A stretch of 64,000 bases of DNA from Penelope pileata (GCA_013396635.1 WBMW01000464.1:496001-560000), one strand, 5' to 3'; positions 10,642 through 24,633 are shown, counted from the stretch's first letter. Numbers and translations: made by a program. The notes: generated from the sequence alone by a model not told the origin.

Positions 10642-13600
10642 CGCTCTCCAAATACTTCTGTGGTTATCAGCAAGAAATAGGTTTTGGTGGATCTCCCTGA
10701 GTTGTGATGACACATCACTGGCTTGGATTTGTTATAAACAATGCAAACAGTCATCCTGATTCTGTACAGGTCATTTTGAGGCAAAACAGGGACAAAACAG
10801 TTTTTAAGTGAAACAATGTAGAATTTAAACAAAACTCCAAAAAAGGGCAGAACAGCACAGTTATCCTGTTGCTATGTTTATGTATTTGTGTGCATAGAGG
10901 GTGTACAACTGGCAACGTTTTGCAGGTGTTTGGCACAAAGCCCACCTGGGGCAGAGGACTGCCCAAAAAGCCAGGCTGTGAGAGTCAGCTCCTGCAGCCC
11001 TTGTACAGCCCTGTACTTAGTAACCCACTCAGAGGCTCACTTTGCCAGCATCTGAAGTATGTCTGAGAAAAGGAACTACATTCTGTTCTCTTTTTCTTTT
11101 TTATACCAAGACCTTTACTGAAGGAGATGAAAAAGACTCTGGAAGTGACAGCCAGGTATCAAGTCTTTCAGCACAAAAACCCTTCATGTTGCATAGCATA
11201 TCCTTCAGCCAAGCCTTTCAGTGGCTTCAGTCTCCTCATGACTCTCTCGGAAGTGTCAGAATCATCACCTTCTTTTTTCCTCCTAGTTTCAGCAAGGATA
11301 CTTCAGCATGTTTCCTGAGAGCTCAGTTCCTCACTGTTTGGGATTGGCAACGAGAGCACTTTCTTTCTGTAATGCTGTAAATTTTCCCTGAGCAGATGTT
11401 AACTTCAAGGCTGAACCTGCTTCAAGTTCTATACAATGGGGTATTGAATGCCTTACAATACCATATTGTAGAGTTGATTTTCCATTAAAAAGGTATTCTG
11501 TTGTACAGTTCAACACTTAAAAGTTTGGAAGTCCCTGAATTAACAGTTATCTGTGATACCTTACTTTGCCTAGTTCTATGACACTGCCTAATAATATAGT
11601 GCTATAATATCTGTCTCCCCTTGAATCTGTGTTTCATTCATTTAATGGATAGTTCCTCATTACTTGTTTCTTTTCACTCCAGGTGTGTCCTGATTTACTG
11701 CACACCACTTCTTATTTACTGCACCCTCCAAATCCTTCCTTTGGGATAGAATGGCTACTTCTGCAGTGTTTGACCTCACTGTTCAATTGGATGGGTGCAC
11801 ACAATGAATATTCATTAATCCACCTCTACAGCACACTTGTGTTTTACTGTTCACATTGTCACCCCAACTGCATGATTGGCAACACAGGGCATTTGTTTGC
11901 TATTTAGGGATGCTGCTGCCAAGCACATAAGCTTGGAGCTTTGATTTTTTCAGTTCTTACAAGGTTGGTTGTTCTTTTTTCTCAATCATCCAATAGCTTC
12001 GTAGTCCAAACTGCGGGCTTTTTTTCTGAAGTCGCATGTAAAAATAAATGTGTTACATGAATTGTGATTCTTTCCAGGTCCATAATAATAATTATAATTA
12101 TATTTAAAAAAACCTGAGCAATTCTGCAACCCTGCGTCTAGCACAGTTCCACATGGAGCCATATCACAGGAGCTGAAAGGTGGCAAACTCCATGGGGGAA
12201 AATGCTAAGCTGTTGCAGCAGAGATGGCAGGAGAAGGGGGGAGAGGAAGAACTTCCTGAAGTGACCTTTTAGAAAGGCATCTTTGTGGTGGAAAAGTGTC
12301 AGCCTAAACTGACAGCTTTGCTTTTCAAGGACTGTCTTTTAAATTAGCTGCCAATGTCATTCAAGTCCCTGTTCCTTTTTCTTTCATTTCTATTTTCATA
12401 TAGCTAATTTCTTGTCCTTGTTTGGCTCTCCCTTCACAGAATTTTGTTATTTTGTCATGCTTCTTGGGGCCAACTGACATCTCCCTTAGTTTTAGGTAGT
12501 TTACACCCAGTAGATGGAGGAGGTAGTGGAGATGAATTGGAGTTGACCCAATAGATGAACTGGAAAATTATGGCTAATCTGTCAAAAGCAACACAAACCT
12601 CCCACAGCTGGTATTTTCTATTTCTTCAGGTCCAAAAAGCACCTCAGCTTCCATGTTTGTACATCTGCCAAATTATCCATCCCCTATAAATTAACATACA
12701 ATGTAAAACAGGTGAAATAAATTGGTAGTCTGATTCCCAGATTATCATACTATCTAAGAACCAATTCCCATTTTCCATTTACCACTGTTACGCCTTCAGC
12801 CCTTAGTCTTGATGCAAGGGACTCCTTCACACGGCACTGCAGTTAGAAGGCATCCTCCCAGACACACATGGACATGGCTTCCTTGTGGTAAGAGAACTGC
12901 TTGGCCCTGCCTGCTATGCCACTTTTTGTCTGCATGAGCTTTTATGCAATCCCTTTCACCCTCAAATTCAGGAGAATTTTTTAAGTGCTATAAGAGAAGA
13001 CTACATGTGTCACCAAGTCTAGAGACAGCTGCTAGGCAAACAATACAGTGGTGGTTTTCAACAGTTTCTTCTATGGATTGACTTAAGGGATGGCTGAAAT
13101 GAGGAGACAATTTTGAGAACAGTGACTGCAAAGTGGTGAACCTCAGAAATCTGAGCAGAGGAGGATAAGGACATGAGACTTGGCAAAAGGCAGACTTCAT
13201 ATACAAAGAATTGGTGACTATGGTCTCTCAGGGAAAAAAAAGAACAGGTGAGCAAGCTACTGTATTAAAAGACTCAAAGACAAGTTCCACAACAGACAGA
13301 AAAGAGAGAAATGTTAATAACAACCACTATGGCTGCAATGGAAATCTTAAATGACTTGAAAATCATAGAGGAAGGATATGGAAAGCAGAGACGGTACACA
13401 TCTGAGGGTGGTACAAAGGAATGGATAAAACCTGTACCACGCAAAATAACTTCCCAGTATTGTTAAGCATACAAACCATACAAACCATATCAGTTCTCTG
13501 ACTGCAGCTGACATATCTATCTATAGGGGAAAGATCTTGTTTACTTGGTTGTGAGGGAGAGTCGAACGAGAAGGCCTCCTTTTCTAAAAGGCAAAACTAC

Positions 13601-14499
13601 CTCATTTTTGCTTTACTTTTCATGAAAACATCCAATTCTGATGAGATACTTAACTTAGGCATGTGAGAGTGATGTTCGATTTGTGAAAATCATCATCTTA
13701 GCCCAAACCCCATAGACTACCAGCTTAGGTCCATTTGCAAATGGGCTTTCAGCAGGGCTGAAATTTCAGCCTCTGAGAAAGGCTTGTTGCCACAGCAAAT
13801 ATATGGCCAGAATAGTCACACTCCTTCCAGATTCAAGGCACTGTAGGATGGTAGTACCAATAAATGCAAACTTATAAGTAAATGGTATGTATTGCTCGCC
13901 CTTATAGCATTTTGGACTATGTCCAGGAAATAGGACATTGGATCAGACCCACAACAGAAAAGGAACAGGGCACACTTGGGTGCATACTCAGGCACAGAAC
14001 AGGGAGAAATTAAGCTACAGAGGTTTCTTCTATCCTACATGTTTATGCTGTTTGTTCTTTCTCTCTTTTCCCCAGGGGGGCAAATAATACAAGCAGTGTT
14101 TTCTTCTGTTTTATGTTAGCTGGGCTATGCGTTTCATTATTGAGAATATGAAGTATACCTTACATGGCCTGGAATTTACTGTTGTGGGTTTTTTTATTGT
14201 TGTTTTTGTTTTGGTTTGGTTTTTTAATCTTGAACTCTGGGTTCTCCCAAAGCTACCTTTTTCCAGTACATCACATCATAACCATGTCTTTCTCACAAGC
14301 TGTCTGCAGCACTACCCACAGCTAAGAGCGCTGAGTTAGAAAAATGAATCCCCTGTGCAAGCTCCCAGATGCACATTTGATCATCTTGTAGTTTCCAGTT
14401 GAAAACAGAGTCACAACTCAGGTTACAAACAAGTGTTTCAGAAACTTGCCCAAACCACATACAAGTTACCCAGGTGAAGCAGCTACTTCTCCCCCTATT
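10642..14499. other. Unassigned non-coding sequence
   Basis: No gene or repeat family recognised in about 3.9 kb. Frames reach 112 codons at 11042-11380 without any family resemblance. Local low-complexity items are an ATA/ATT-rich patch near 12083-12105, a small direct repeat of 'catacaaac' near 13468-13486, and a GTTT-rich run at about 14186-14227. Confidence 0.6.
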
Positions 14500-14778
14500 A
14501 TCATAGAATTCCAGAATGGCTTAGGTTGGAAGGGCCCTTAAAGATCATCCAGCTCCAACCCCCTGCCATGGGCAGGGCTGCCACCCACCAGATCAGGCTG
14601 CCCAGGGCCCATCCAACCTGGCCTTGAACACCTCCAGGGATGGGGCATCCAGAGCTTCACTGGGCAGCCTGTGCCAGGGCCTCACCACCTTCTGAGTAAA
14701 GAATTTTCTCCTAACATCTAACATAAATCTCTCGTCTTTTAGTTTAAAACCTTGTCCTTGTCCTATCCTAATCACAAC
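14500..14778 (-). mobile_element. CR1 LINE, 3' end with ORF2 C-terminus
   Basis: The + strand begins with 'atcatagaattccagaatgg' and 'ggttggaagggcccttaaag', which is the reverse complement of the CR1 tail and 3' untranslated block. On the minus strand an open frame (14808 to 14593) carries the ORF2 C-terminus, including FKLKDERFMLDVRRKFFTQK and then RLPSEALDAPSLEVFKARLD, a highly characteristic CR1 ending. The copy is truncated 5' at about 14778. It is better preserved than the other fragments here, so it is probably among the younger insertions in the window. Confidence 0.93.
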
Positions 14779-17700
14779 TGGTTTCCACAGGGCCCATGAT
14801 GGCTGCACCTGTGTTATGCAGAAAAGTAACTAGTGAGGACATAAGTTGATATACCTCGGAGGAGGGAGCTTTGGAGATGAATTGTTTTCATTTGCGTACT
14901 TTTCAAACAGTGCCACATTGGCTCATACTGTCAGTAACAATATTGCTGTGAACAGTGCAGCTATTTGTCACATGCATTCAAAATAATGCCTCTGCCTTAC
15001 ATTAATGCCCATCTCTCCATAATGACACCAAGCCTATGCCTGACTGCTATGGAAACTGGACATCCCAAAGCAAACAGTGAAGGATACAAGCAGTAAGTCA
15101 GGTGTGCCAAGATCTCTGGCTAACAAAACGTCCGCTAGAAAAGACAGACTCCGTCATCACAACACCATGCCTCTTCCATGCAGAATGCAGCTCTAGACCA
15201 CTGACACATTCTGATGAATTAAATTAGTGTGGATATGTTAAACATAAACATACTGTATCAAACCATTAAAGGCTTCCAACGTTTGCTTTGTATTTACAAT
15301 ATATATTTAATCAGTAAAGAGTGTGGTCTCTGCAGCCATCCTTTGGTCCCATACTATATTAAATTGGTCACAGCAGCACAAAATCTGAAGGCTTTCAAAT
15401 TCATCCCAGTGAGCTTCAAGCACATCCTGAAGGCTCTTAATGGTAGTGAAGACCTTCACATAGGTGCTGGAGAGATATAGCCATCCCTCGAGGGCAACTT
15501 ATCTTTCTGAAGGATGGGAGTGTCCCCTAGAGAAGTAGATTATATATTTATCACAGCATTTCTAACTTGCACTTTGGTTTGGTACACTGAGTCCAGCTTT
15601 CAGCTCTGTAGCTCCTGAGGGGGTTGTGCATGGTACGAAGAACATGCTGCAACCCCTTGGGCATTTCCTTCCATAAATTGTGCCAGACAGGTTGCATATG
15701 CAACAGTTTGTTTCTTATCACAGGTACAAACACACACCTTTCCTTTGGTTTGTTGCTGACATTTGCTTTGATTAATAATCTTTGGATTGTTTTTCTGTTC
15801 TTATTGTGTTTCGCAAGAACCCTCCATTTAGCACAGTCAGTCCCAGGAATACTACATTTGTTCTAAGAGGAAGCGGTGAACAAATAACAGAACTTAGACC
15901 AAACAGGACCTCTGACTGGACACCTGCAAATCTCGCACCAGAAAGTGCCTCACAAGAGAGTAGATTGCAATATCTTTATCCTATCTCAGTGTTACAGTCA
16001 ACCAACTATTTTTCAGTCTGCCTGGGAATATTACTACAGAAATTGAATTTGAGATGTAAATTATGTAGAAATGGCTTCCATGTCTTTGTGTATGCTGGAT
16101 GCAGCAATTTATCACAGTGTCCACTCAGAAGAGCTACTGCCTCTTTCAGAAATCAAATACCTATTTTTTTTTCTTCATGTTTGAGCACCGGATGATGCTA
16201 ACTCAACTACTGTAACTTTTATTAATGTTCCCTCATTAGAGCCTATAATGGTGCTGTGCTGAAGAACACACTCTAGCCTTTCTCTCTCATTTGTATGTAG
16301 AGGTTTAGACTTGATTTCATCCTGTCAAATGTCCAGCTGTATAGGCTGGCTGGCTGGATCATGTATGTCTATTAGAGATTGTCTCTGCTCCAATTTTACT
16401 GACATTATAGAGAGGAATTTGGGATCTTTTGACTTTATTCATAGTTTATTTATGTGTCATTTTAAAGTTAGTTTTGGTTCCTGTTATGGAGTAGCACAGC
16501 ACCCTCTTATCTCTCTGGAAATGATGCATGTGTGCTGTTTGCAATTTTGATCTCTTCAAGGTGACTTCCAAAAGGGGGGGAGGGAATGGGCTTGTGCCTT
16601 TCTCCTTTTGTTCTTCTTTTCTTGTGACAGATAAAGAAGTACTGAAAGCTGTTTTCCTTTTCATCTTTACATATTTTTCTAGAAATTTAGGCTATATGTA
16701 CACCATGATGTATGCTGGCTGGAATGTGCGTGAAATGACAATTTCAGAACTACTGTGTAAGGAGAAAGCAGCAGCAAGGAGGCTATTTCAATCAGGCTCA
16801 TTTTGGTTTTGTTTGTCAACACTATTTTGTCATCTAGTTAACGTTTTGGACAAAGGCTCTGCGTGTTGAAAGCTGAAGGCACTCAACCTTTTCAGACAAT
16901 ATGTCCATGCAAATTAGTTTGGGGGTCTTTCTTCTTTCAACTGAACTCAGAAACATTGTAGAACATATACATTTCCTTCAGTGATGAAAGACCAGCCAAA
17001 ATTAGAAGAATTACTCATAAAACGTCATCATTATTCATCATCATCAAAATAGGAGCAAAAGGATCAGAATGTTTTCCTTAATTGTATAAAATTGAGGTTA
17101 CAAAGTTGCAGACAGGGTGCACAGAAATCATTCATCATGCCATTTATGCTTACATGATTTTTGGAAAGCGTTGGTGCCGTAATCAAGTAAGTTTACATGA
17201 TTAATGAAAAGTAATAACACTCTCACACTACTAAAATAAAAAAGCAAGATATTTATCAGGCACATCTAATTTCTCAAACGACTTTCTTTTCAGTTCTGAT
17301 CCTGGAAAGGCAACAGACCAAACCAACTTCTCCCATATCAGAAGATCCCAGCCTATTAGGACTGGGCCTATTTTTGAGGACTGTCTTCATTTTTTTTTTC
17401 CCCTTGTTATACTGATTTCCACCAAACAGATAACAACCCTTCTTTATTGGCACCACTCCAAGACTATGATTTGTCTCCTCCAGCTTTTCTGGATGCCAAT
17501 AAAAAAGAGATAGAGATTGGCATTAATTCCAAATCACTGGATTTAACGAATATAGACTCCCGTCAATTAGAGCACGAGGTAGGCCCAAAAACTGATACAT
17601 CTAACTGTTCACCAATGAATAAAATATTTTAAACTGCCTACATGACATAGGCTCTTGCATCCTATCCACAAAGATAAGTACATTTCTGAGACATTTGGGT

Positions 17701-18581
17701 GCTTTTGAAATGTGATGCATGTAAATTTACTCCTGTTGATATAAACCACAGAACTGCATGCCCCTTCGAGTTTAGCCAGAGCACAGTCATTCCCGTATCT
17801 TTCAAAATGTTGATCAAAAAGAGAAACAAATATACGCTACAGCTGTCACCTTGGTTCACGATACCTAAAAGAACACATCTTGCATTTGAACCCAGTATTT
17901 TGAACCCAACAAGTTGGAGTGAGAGTGGTTGAATGCTTCAGGAAAAACAAAACAAAATGAGACAAAACAAAAATTCAAAGCCTATTATTTTCTGCAAATA
18001 TTAACTGCAGATAAGCCCAGTGAAATTAATTCTCATCTCCATGCATTTCAGCTGCCCTCTGTGCCCCCTGTAAATCGGCTCACAGACTGCTGTCTCTGCA
18101 GAGATGAAAAACTACTTGTAGCAAATGACTTTACTTGTGGCACCATGAAGCTATTTCTGAGTTAGTCTCCATTTTTTAATGGCAATGAGTAGACGTTGTT
18201 GACTTTAGGCATTGAACTAAATAATTTAACCATAATAGCACCACTAAACTTAGAATAATTATGTCATGTTAAAAATGCAGGGTAATAGTCTGCTGTCAGT
18301 GTATCGTAATTCAGGCTGTAATGACTCCTCTGCCCTGCACATAGGAAAAGCAAAATAAAAATACACCAGAATTAATTTATAAACTCTTTATAGCACTGAG
18401 GGTGCATCACTAACAGCTCTGACTCTAAATCTTCTCAAAATGAGATTTTAAATGAGAACCTGCAGTAGGAGTAGAGACACTGCTATGGCAACAAGGCAAC
18501 AGTGGAGAGCACCTGGCTTCCCTGGCACAGATTTCAGGTTAACACAAGCAGCCTCAGATATCCCATGCCAAAGATCAACGT
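14779..18581. other. Unassigned non-coding sequence
   Basis: No gene or repeat assigned. The longest frames are 137 codons (15782-16195, +) and 113 codons (16528-16869, +), neither with recognisable domains. A stretch at 17484-17578 is bounded by AG and GT with an open frame between, and is discussed under findings. A CAT/ATT-rich patch lies at about 17023-17046. Confidence 0.55.
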
Positions 18582-18690
18582 AGAATCATAGAATATCCTG
18601 TGTTGGAAGGGACCCATAAGGATCATCGAGTCCAACTCCTGACTCACAGGACCACCCAAAAATCAGACAGCTCCAAGCATAAATACCCTT
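18582..18690 (-). mobile_element. CR1 LINE, short 3'-end fragment
   Basis: The + strand reads 'agaatcatagaatatcctg', 'ttggaagggacccataagg', 'gatcatcgagtccaactcc' and then 'ccacccaaaaatcagac'. This is the reverse complement of a CR1 3' untranslated region and tail, from a subfamily different from the copy at 14500. About 110 bases remain and no ORF2 is included. Confidence 0.88.
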
Positions 18691-20989
18691 TGCCTGATTC
18701 ATGAAAATGAACTAGTTGGACCTATTATTACTCTGAGTGAGAGCCCAGTGACACACATAACAGATGAGCCAAGTGAGGGAGTGAAGCTATCCATCCTAAA
18801 CACCTTCCTCTCATCCCACTCCTCAATATCTACAGTCCAAATGTTTAAGAAAACAAGTGCCTTTCTGTTGCCTGTAGGGTAACATCAGTGACATTAGTTA
18901 GTGAGAAGTCCAACAGTTTTCTGCATTTAACCAAAGCCTTGCCATTCCGCATTGCAGCAGGACAGTAACTATCTTATCTTGAGCAATTTTAAATGCATTG
19001 GTTGATTACAACTAATACAAAGAAAGACACATAATCAAAATTCTGGTACAATTCCTGCATGTTTTTTGTTTGTCCAGTTGTTCTTCTTGAAAATTCACTA
19101 TTGTGTTCTTATATGTCTTATATGTTTATGAAATGCTGTAAATGCTACTCCATAGCCCTAACAGACAAAACCAGGCACCCAACGCAGTCATCTCAAAGCC
19201 AGAAAATAATCTGACTTTACAAAACAGTAAGAATAATAAGCAACATTTTTCCTAGGGATCCCACCTAGCCTTTTCACTACACCACATTCACCTTGTATAT
19301 CACTAGGTGATATTTACTGGATTCTCCCTGTATCTCAGAGGCACTTAAAGACATTTTGAGTCCTGACCAACTGCATCCCAGCATCAACTTACATGACAAC
19401 ATGTGAGACAGTAGACTGTTATCACCCTTACTTTTCCAATTCCACAAAAACTTGGTACTTAAATATTGCATGTACTTTGAAATAGCATCTTGATATAAAA
19501 CAACAGTTGGTGTGTAATTATGTTCTTCAGAAATACTACTGCTCCCCTGCCAGTTGAAAACAGAAGTGGGCTGTGGTTTGACAAAGAGATGAACAAAATG
19601 GGGCTGGGTGGCATTCACACTTAGGAATCAAGTCCTAGAGACCTTCCATTCATGGGACATGAGGGCTAGAGGGACTCCAGCTACAAGTGATTTTTATTTA
19701 TGTATTCATAGTCTTCAAATAAACTTTTTGAATTTTACAAGGCAGTCTCTGCTTTTGAGAAGGCTTAACAAAAATTTCTCAATGAGCGAATCCAAGAGGC
19801 CAACTGGAAAACAAACTGAAATGACAATATCTACAAATTTCTGTATAACCACTGAATAGATATTTTGGTGATGCTGACAGTTTTTCCACTGGCAATGTCC
19901 ATATCTTGATCTACTGTAGAGAGTGTGGTATTTGTTTGAGTGTTCTGGAGACTTTATTGATTTGAGAGAAGTCAGTCCCAACAAACCTGTGAGTGGCTTT
20001 GCTAAGAGACACTCAGCACCTGCTAGGTTCAGGCTCATAGTGAAGGAAATGGTACTGCCAACAAACAAAGATGGAGACCAGGAATCAACAGTAAATGTTG
20101 AAGATTTGTAGAGACACTGCTGAAGTGTCGGGCTTGGGAAGGAAGAAGGATACATTTTTTATTGCTTCAAGGCAAAAAGTTCAGTGAAATCAATTATCTG
20201 TGTGAGAATAAGAGTGAATTAGCCAAGAACTTGAGTACACTGCTAATGATCTTTTCTTACAGCATTAAGAATAAATGTTCCATGGTCTCTGGCTCCAGAT
20301 GAGATGACTGTGAGACGGGAGAAAGAATAAACATAGGCTCCAGTGTGAGACTCTTTCCCTGAGTGGACATTAGTGTGAAAATCCCTCTTCCCACCTTCCT
20401 GTATCAGAGACATGTTTTTCCTACAGAACATTTGACCCCAAAGAAAGCTAGAGGGCTTTCTTTGCAGCAGAGGACTGTTCTCTCTGTGTTCTTGGGCATC
20501 TATCCTGGAAAGAATAGAAGTAGGGAATTAGAAGGGGGCAAAAAATTTAGCAAAAGTAGAAAAAAAAACATTTGCTGCTCAGTGTTGCTGGCCGGAAGTT
20601 TTCTCTCTGCTTCAGATGAGCACCTCTGCTTCAGATACACCCCAGCAAGCAAGATGCTTGCCACAAACTTGTTCAGTGCTCAATAGAATTGAAATCCTGG
20701 CTTTTGTCCCTTGCATCATTCACAAGTAGAAAAGATCACAGACTCTCACAGGTTGCATGACTACTTTTGGTGTAAGTAATTTTGTTTTCTATCAGCACAG
20801 GTCAACCTTGGTAAGATGACTTGATGGATTCCAATAGGATCGCTCTGTAATTCTTTAGTGATGTGGCTTGTTAGGGCTTTTTTTTAAATTTATGTAGAAA
20901 TCAGGCAGACAACACATTATATACTGAATGCCACATTTGACCAAAATGTCTCTGGCAACACAACAGTATCTAACGCTGAAATGTATTAT
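18691..20989. other. Unassigned non-coding sequence
   Basis: No gene or repeat recognised. The longest frame is 146 codons (20155 to 19715, minus strand) with no family resemblance. This stretch begins a repeat-poor interval that runs to 41.6 kb. Confidence 0.55.
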
Positions 20990-22110
20990 CAATGCAGATA
21001 GTATGTTTCCTTGGATGAAACAATATACTTTCCCTCCCCCTTAAATGAAGTATAATCCAGAAGGCATAATTGCATTAGATGTGGAGTTAACTTGAAGCTA
21101 AGCGGGTCATAAATCAATAAATAACTCAGCCTGCAGCCTCATGGTTTATTGATTCACAAGCTGTTTGCCCCCCACCTCCCACCATACACTCTGCATCAAA
21201 TGCAATTATTGCTTAATTATCCTTTTTGTGCATGTGCAAAGACTTAAATACTTCATCAGAGCAAGCAGACACCAGTTGTGAAGCTACAATAATAATAGGA
21301 GGATTTTGCTGCCTTTTGTTCACTTTAGAAATGTATTAAATTAATTTGAGCCTTATTCAACCCTCACCCAACATACTTGCTTGGTGATTACTCTCGCACA
21401 GTTATTGTCATTGCTCTGACTACTTAGGACATGATAATTGACCTGGGCATTACAGATTGTGCTCAGCGTTAGGTGTTTTCTCACCAGGGAAATGAAACTG
21501 CTCTGAGCAAACCATAGGCTGAAACTAAACCAGTCATGCTTCTGAAGTCAGCTTGGGCACAGTTTTCAGAAAGAGCTCTCAGTACAGGAAATTCACTGTG
21601 TGCTACATATGGGTATTGAGCATTTAGGGTCATTTAGGTAAGTACAAGGGACCTTTTCTGGTATTTGCTTTGAATTTATGGTCTCAAATCTCAAGAACAT
21701 TTGGGGTCTGAGGAGCTCAATATCCCTATATAACGAGAGAATGCACATTCATAAATATGCGCTGACTGAGCTCTCCCATTTGTGAAGACGAGCTGTTTTT
21801 ACAGTTGGTTATGGGAGACTGATTTATGAATAATGTTGGCCAGAACAAAGCCTATCTTCGCTGCAAAATTTGTGGTGTGATTCTCTTTCATTCTAATTAA
21901 TTTGTTGTAAAGATTCATTTTATGACCAATATGGCAGTATATAATTGACAAGTGGTAAAACATTTTTTTTCGCTTTTTTCCCCTGGAAAAGTTAAATACC
22001 TCATTACTCATCAAAAGATATCCTTCGAAATATCAGCAATTACGAAAGTTTGTACTTCATTGGGTCGAAAATGCAGTGCAAACAGCCCTTCAGCTCACTG
22101 GTATCTCTAA
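20990..22110. promoter_or_regulatory. Possible conserved non-coding (enhancer-like) region
   Basis: The region contains many homeodomain-type cores, such as 'ttgcttaattatcc' near 21210, 'attaaattaatttgag' near 21337 and 'ctaattaatttgttg' near 21893. It also has A/T-rich hormone-receptor or POU-like words, and it lacks low-complexity drift and repeats. Such texture is common in conserved vertebrate enhancers near developmental genes, but the same words occur by chance in AT-rich DNA. This is an impression only; no alignment was possible. The only longer frame is a 71-codon one on the minus strand (22014-21799) with no known match. Confidence 0.25.
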
Positions 22111-24633
22111 CGCTTTTCTCAGCCCAAGCCTTGCAAATGCATAATTAGGCACAAGCAGAAACATTTTCCAGCCTTCTCTGAACAGAGCAGAAGATTCAGG
22201 GTTTAGCCATGACTGATGCAGGAACTATGCATATGCTCACAGTTTCCAGGTCAGGCTGTTTTCTGGAGAGGTGCTTTCAGTTGGATTTGACAAGTAAGTG
22301 AACATTACTTTAATTTCAGTGTACAAGTGTTCACCTTACCTCCTTAGCTTTTACTGCACATTGTGTTCTGGTTTTGAGCCTACCTGATTTCAAGATGCTG
22401 AGCCTTCAGTGGGATGGCACCTTTCAGAGTCAAAGGATGTAATCTGTCAGGCATTTGGTATTACATATTTAAAGCATTTGAGTAATTTAACAGCCTAAAT
22501 CTTAAGGATTCTCTCTGAGATTTGCGTTGCTGCATTATTTACCCAATTCAGTAAAACAAAAACAACACAAAAAAACGGTTGGGAAACAAGCGCTCTTCCT
22601 GTGTGTTTACTGCCGGTGGGTGATGTTTTCATAATGCTCCAGGAAAGATCTCCAAAGAGGTCTCATTTTAAAAATTGTCTAAAGCTTCCCAAACATTTGA
22701 GAAGCATTTCAAATAGCACACAACAGCAAAGAAATGGACTGTTAAAGAGGATCATGGGGGGCTATTTCTGTACAAAATCATGTAGGGCTTCCCTTGGCAC
22801 TTAGGAGATTTTCTAGCTCTCCTGGTCACTAAATTTAACAGTCACAAAGTTTAACAACTATATGGAAGAGGGATTTGAAAGCTGCTGCAGGTTAAGCACA
22901 GCTGTGGGTGACTCATCATGAAGCAAGAACAGCTCTAAAAGTGGTGGAATCTTTATCTCTCCCAGACTGAGTACATACTTAAACTGTTTTCTTCCTTAGA
23001 AATTTTTTGTATAACTTTACACAGGGCACGAGATGTAACAAACCTAGCCAGGCAATGATAATCAAAGTTAGTCATAAGAAAAAGTAAAATATTTCTCTTG
23101 TTTCCAGACTTTCCTTGAAATCTCATTTCAAAGATCCCCATATTTGCAATCAAGCTGGAAATTTTGGAGGAAAAAATCTTTTTTGTCAATAAGTAATTTT
23201 TCAGGAAAAAAAAAAAAAAAAAAAAAAAAAGGATGTGATAACATATACTTTCCTATCAGTTTTTGCTTCCGGCAACCTGTGCTGGTTGGAAAAAATCCAG
23301 CTCCCGCCATCATTGCTGGAAATGACGAGGACTGCCCTTAGAACTGGCTTTACATTCTTTCATTAAAATAAATATCTCTTTTTTCCCTCCTCAGATTTGG
23401 TAATTATCTTCCCTGTATTTTGATCAACTGATGAGGAAAAAATTGACGTGCTCTCTATCCAAAAAGCCCATTTGCAATATAGTAGAAGCAGCAATAAAAT
23501 GCCCTGCTCTAATGCAACTTTGATTTAAACATATACATGTTTATTCCCTCTGAAGAGCTGTTAATGCCTCTATCCTCAATCACTGCAGGAATTACAATGA
23601 TTTAGGTGCCAGAATAAAATTAACACAGGTTGTGAAGAGCTACCATATGCCACATGCATACATTGACCAATGAAAACATAAACAGCCTTAACCAAACTGA
23701 GCTTTAGGGAGAAAAGTATTTCATGTTACAGCTACTTACAGGGTTTATTTTGAAAGACAGCCTGGAGTTTTAGATCCCGTCTTGTAGTTCATCACAGGCA
23801 GAGCACAGCTAGGAATAAAAGGATGGTGACGCACCAGCACCTCTGGAAATCAAGCTACTTCTGTAAGCGCCTAAGCAGTAACCCCCATGTCAGATTACAT
23901 TGTAACCTCTGTGAGATGGTTTGTCAGATACTGTAAATTTTTATGACTCCATTAACTATAGCAATTTACATCAAGCAAGGATCAACTCCAGTGTGTCTGA
24001 GGTGATCCACGAGTGATTCCAAGCACTGTATAAAGTAAATGCTTCCTGCCATATGCCAGTGAGATGCTGTGAGAAAGAGCCAGTTACACAGTATACTGAG
24101 TGTTTTGCTATTCAGCTCCCGATGACGTTAGTAGGAATTAAGCATCTAAATATCTAATTTGAGGCTAATATTCTTGATATAATTAGAGGTCATTAGTTGA
24201 AAAGCAGCAGCCTGGAGCAAAACACAAATTAATGCATCTACTCTGACTGTAGAAAGTATGCTGAAATTTATTACTTAAATGTACTTTAAATCTTGACTTC
24301 TCAGATTTGCCCTAATGCTTAAAAATTCATCTGGCAGTTGTTATGATGGTGGATTTTAAAGGAAGCCATGGCAAAGCAATGAGTCACAGAAGAACACACC
24401 ACAAGTCCCAGTGTAATCACGCCTTTGTACGTACTCGCAGTCTCCTGTCACACCACCTCTGCACAGATTTATGTATTGGGGTATGTAATAAAGCTGGTAT
24501 TTTTCATTACTTTGAGATTGCAAACATAAGGCCTTGAGATGCTGTTTAAGAACAAAATGCAGAGTCAAAGAGATAGGTGATAACTAATCACTTCTCTTCT
24601 GGGCTGAGGAGGAATTATTCATGGCTTTCCAAG
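22111..24633. other. Unassigned non-coding sequence
   Basis: No gene recognised. It includes an A25 homopolymer at 23206-23230. The part 23930-24400 resembles the preceding region in texture, with several ATTA and TAATT cores and no repeats. Frames do not exceed about 80 codons. Confidence 0.5.
23206..23230. repeat. Poly(A) homopolymer, 25 bases
   Basis: An uninterrupted run of 25 A. No retrotransposon body lies directly upstream, and CR1 elements do not end in poly(A), so I read it as a simple-sequence expansion that is likely to vary in length between individuals. The exact length may also be a sequencing artefact. Confidence 0.85.

Noticed and set aside
19715..20155. 146-codon minus-strand frame
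   Set aside because: No domain, no signal peptide, and no splice context. Its length is within what such a window yields by chance.
23206..23230. Poly(A) as the tail of a processed pseudogene
   Set aside because: The sequence upstream does not contain any recognisable coding segment, and no flanking direct repeat was seen.
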